A program made the position numbers and the translations under genes. 64,000 nt of DNA from CBDCTM01 sp965222005. GTDB lineage: Bacteria > Bacteroidota > Bacteroidia > Chitinophagales > Saprospiraceae. The notes under the pieces were generated by a model. That model was not told where the DNA came from, did no database searches, and saw only the letters and a program-made list of their open reading frames with translations. Each line of letters begins with the position of its first letter. Position 1 is the first letter of the stretch. Below are positions 62,594 to 64,000 of the stretch, in pieces. Location of the stretch: NCBI GenBank assembly GCA_965222005.1, contig OZ244935.1:186001-250000 (forward strand). Reading direction: 5' to 3'.

Positions 62594-62609
62594 ACGAACG
62601 ATCATTCGT
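62594..62609. promoter_or_regulatory. Inverted-repeat operator upstream of paaE-tetR
   Basis: ACGAACGATCATTCGT is a near-perfect palindrome (one mismatch per arm pair) 60 bases before the paaE start and is followed by ATTGC, as at paaA. Two minus-strand TAnnTTTG boxes flank it (TATATTTG at 62621-62614 and TAAATTTG at 62578-62571); for the first one the operator would cover the transcription start. Confidence 0.7.
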
Positions 62610-62653
62610 ATTGCAAATATATAAAAACTAGCGAGGAGGTAATATATTTGGGT

Positions 62654-62693
62654 AAAAAGAAAGCGCACACCTTTTTGACGGGTGCACGCTTTC
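62654..62693 (-). terminator. Terminator of rpsT
   Basis: On the minus strand GAAAGCGTGCACC (from 62693) pairs with GGTGTGCGCTTTC (to 62659), two mismatches or G-T pairs, followed by five T. It lies 25 bases after the rpsT stop. Confidence 0.8.
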
Positions 62694-62717
62694 CTGACAG
62701 CAGAGTGCTATCGGGAG

Positions 62718-62975
62718 TTAGCTGCCCAATTTGTTTACAAATTTGGCCAGTTTGCTCTTGAGGTTGGAGGCTTTATTTTTGTGCCAGGTTTTGCGTTTGG
62801 CCAGGCGGTCGATCATGCTGATCACTTTGGGGAGGTATTTGCGGGCTTCAGCCACATCCTCCATTTCGCGCAGTTTTTTGATAGCTGTGCGGGTAGATTT
62901 TTTATAGTAGCGATTCACCAGTCGTTTTTTCTCGTCCTGGCGGGCTCTTTTTTTAGCAGATTGATGATTTGCCAT
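62718..62975 (-). CDS. rpsT: 30S ribosomal protein S20
   Basis: S20 binds 16S rRNA early in assembly of the small subunit. The 85-residue, very basic helical protein has the family N-terminus MANHQSAKKRARQDEKKRL and the pattern STRTAIKKLREMEDVAEA with KNKASNLKSKLAKFVNKL at the end. It is monocistronic, with its own terminator and a good -7 box about 68 bases upstream. Confidence 0.97.
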   Translation of the reverse strand: MANHQSAKKRARQDEKKRLVNRYYKKSTRTAIKKLREMEDVAEARKYLPKVISMIDRLAKRKTWHKNKASNLKSKLAKFVNKLGS

Positions 62976-63042
62976 ATCTTGATTTAAACTAGAAGTATAT
63001 CAGAAGTATATCCATTTTCAGTGAATTTGCTGAAAACGTGTG

Positions 63043-63050
63043 CAAAGATA
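63043..63050 (-). promoter_or_regulatory. -7 box of the rpsT promoter
   Basis: TATCTTTG on the minus strand (63050-63043) matches TAnnTTTG and would start transcription about 60 bases before the rpsT ATG. The -33 position (about 63070-63073) is only T-rich. A short hairpin, TTTTCAG with CTGAAAA, lies in the leader near 63014-63036. Confidence 0.5.
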
Positions 63051-63127
63051 GGGGCTTTTTATTTAAATTAAAACTATTGAAGAGAAATTTCTACGCCCAG
63101 GGAAGAGAGGCTTCGACCAAACGCTCG

Positions 63128-63337
63128 TTAATGAGGGCCGGAATTGTCATCATCCACCCGGCCACCGAGCAGGGAGGTAATTACGTCGATCAATCTGCCA
63201 ACAAAATTGCTGAAAAAACTGCCAATCGATTGAATAGCGCTGAGCTCACCTTGTACCCTATTCTCAATACCTGACAGCTCTAAGGGATCGATCTCCTGAT
63301 CGTCTTCTAGCCTTTTGAAGTTATTATCATCACTCAT
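63128..63337 (-). CDS. Small acidic protein of unknown function
   Basis: I do not recognise this 69-residue protein. Its N-terminus is acidic (SDDNNFKRLEDDQEIDPLE) and the middle is an amphipathic or membrane-seeking helix (SIGSFFSNFVGRLIDVITSLLGG), ending in DDDNSG. No cleavable signal is present. The start ATG at 63337 has purine-rich sequence before it. It could be a small membrane-associated protein; the coding nature is plausible but not proven. Confidence 0.45.
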   Translation of the reverse strand: MSDDNNFKRLEDDQEIDPLELSGIENRVQGELSAIQSIGSFFSNFVGRLIDVITSLLGGRVDDDNSGPH

Positions 63338-63742
63338 ACGCTTGCCTGAATTAGTAATGCCGATTGATATACAACAGAATTGCAGTTAAAATTGTTTCCT
63401 TAAAACAATTGTTATCTGTAAAATTTTGCGGTGCAACATATGTAATAAGGCCGTTCTTTTTTAAGGCGACAGACTTTGAGGCTTCAGAGCATTAGAGGTC
63501 ATGGCATACTGTGTGCAAACTGAGACTTGATCCTGTCCGGTGGCTCTATCTGGAGTACACTGCCAAAAACTTTTAGCTCCTAAAATTAGTAGAAACTGCT
63601 ATATCTTGATCACAAATTTGCAAATTAAAACGATATTTGTTTCATCGATTTTTATTGCCAGCTTTTTTCACATCAAGCTTTTCAAGTTAATCGGATGACT
63701 AATAGAAGGAAGCTAATTTTGCGCTTTAAATAGTAGAGACTC
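63338..63742. other. Divergent intergenic region before sucA
   Basis: No gene is seen in these 405 bases. TAATTTTG at about 63714-63721 fits the TAnnTTTG -7 box on the + strand and would start transcription about 15-20 bases before the sucA ATG; no clear -33 box is present. A small hairpin (AATTGTTT with AAAACAATT) lies near 63391-63414. Confidence 0.45.
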
Positions 63743-64000
63743 ATGAAGGATTATTCATATGTATTCAATGCACATCCGTCTTATATAGAATCTATTTATC
63801 AAAAATACCAGCAGGATCCTTCCTCTGTTGAAGACGGTTGGCGCAGCTTTTTCGAAGGTTTTGAATTTGCTGGTACTAATGGCAAAACCAATGGTACTGC
63901 TGCTACGCCTGGCCAAACTATTAAGGAGTTTGGGGTGCTTTCCATCATTCACGGCTTCCGAAGCCGGGGGCATTTGCTATCCACCACCAATCCTATCCGC
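63743..64000 (+). CDS. sucA: 2-oxoglutarate dehydrogenase E1 component, 3' part outside the window
   Basis: The first 86 residues fit the N-terminus of SucA: YVFNAHPSYIESIYQKYQQD, then VEDGWRSFFEGFEF, the E2-binding region, and after a short linker EFGVLSIIHGFRSRGHLLS, the start of the catalytic core. SucA decarboxylates 2-oxoglutarate in the TCA cycle. The frame is open to the window end. Start ATG 63743 matches the family start. Confidence 0.93.
   Translation, partial: MKDYSYVFNAHPSYIESIYQKYQQDPSSVEDGWRSFFEGFEFAGTNGKTNGTAATPGQTIKEFGVLSIIHGFRSRGHLLSTTNPIR

Overview
The window looks like a chromosomal segment of a Bacteroidota bacterium, most likely of the Saprospiraceae/Lewinella-like branch. 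The supporting signs are several secreted proteins with type IX secretion (T9SS) C-terminal sorting domains, a TonB receptor with STN and plug domains next to a DUF4249-type lipoprotein, an ECF sigma/FecR pair, TPR-fused histidine kinases, and promoters of the Bacteroidota type (TTTG, 19 nt, TAnnTTTG). The genus is inferred; no rRNA or other direct marker is present.

1-7650 holds the downstream part of a type III-B CRISPR-Cas locus on the + strand: cmr3 (5' cut), cmr4, cmr5, cmr6, cas6, a free-standing reverse transcriptase, cas1, cas2, a leader and a 17-repeat array. The reverse transcriptase carries both retron hallmarks (NAxxH and VTG) but has no room upstream for a retron msr/msd RNA. It sits between the crRNA-processing gene and the adaptation genes. 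This retron-type RT in an adaptation module is the strongest candidate for an unusual system here. cas10/cmr2 and cmr1 would lie before base 1.

7650-16300 contains a lipoprotein and a five-gene minus-strand operon that starts with paaZ and ends with a fused 2-oxoacid dehydrogenase E1. 16300-21360 holds two paralogous TPR sensor kinases with a small double-glycine leader peptide gene and a terminator between them. 21361-25150 (minus) has a PqqB-like lipoprotein, a PaaY homologue, a Bax-inhibitor-1 protein and a thiolase (paaJ). 25150-27600 is a serine-dehydrogenase-proteinase gene broken by a 1.4-kb insertion sequence with a 4-bp target duplication.

27600-40330 is mostly aromatic catabolism on the minus strand: paaG-paaH-paaI, hmgA-hpd, and paaABCD. 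Together with paaZ, paaJ, paaY and, at 61.4-62.5 kb, paaE plus a TetR regulator, this gives nearly the whole phenylacetyl-CoA pathway and two steps of the tyrosine/homogentisate pathway, scattered over several loci. A shared inverted repeat (ACGAAC-N5-TTCGT followed by ATTGC) precedes both paaA and paaE, which suggests one TetR-controlled regulon.

40870-48740 is a graveyard of mobile elements. Two overlapping T9SS-protein genes have been split by an IS21-family element and two ISKra4-like elements. Their target duplications allow both original reading frames to be rebuilt exactly. A serine-protease fragment follows.

48750-60750 (minus) is a cell-surface region: DUF4249 lipoprotein, TonB receptor, beta-barrel protein, purine nucleoside phosphorylase, two large secreted proteins (one with a CT microsatellite inside its signal peptide), FecR and an ECF sigma factor. 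The window closes with tetR, paaE, rpsT, a small hypothetical gene and the start of sucA. I saw no rRNA or tRNA genes.
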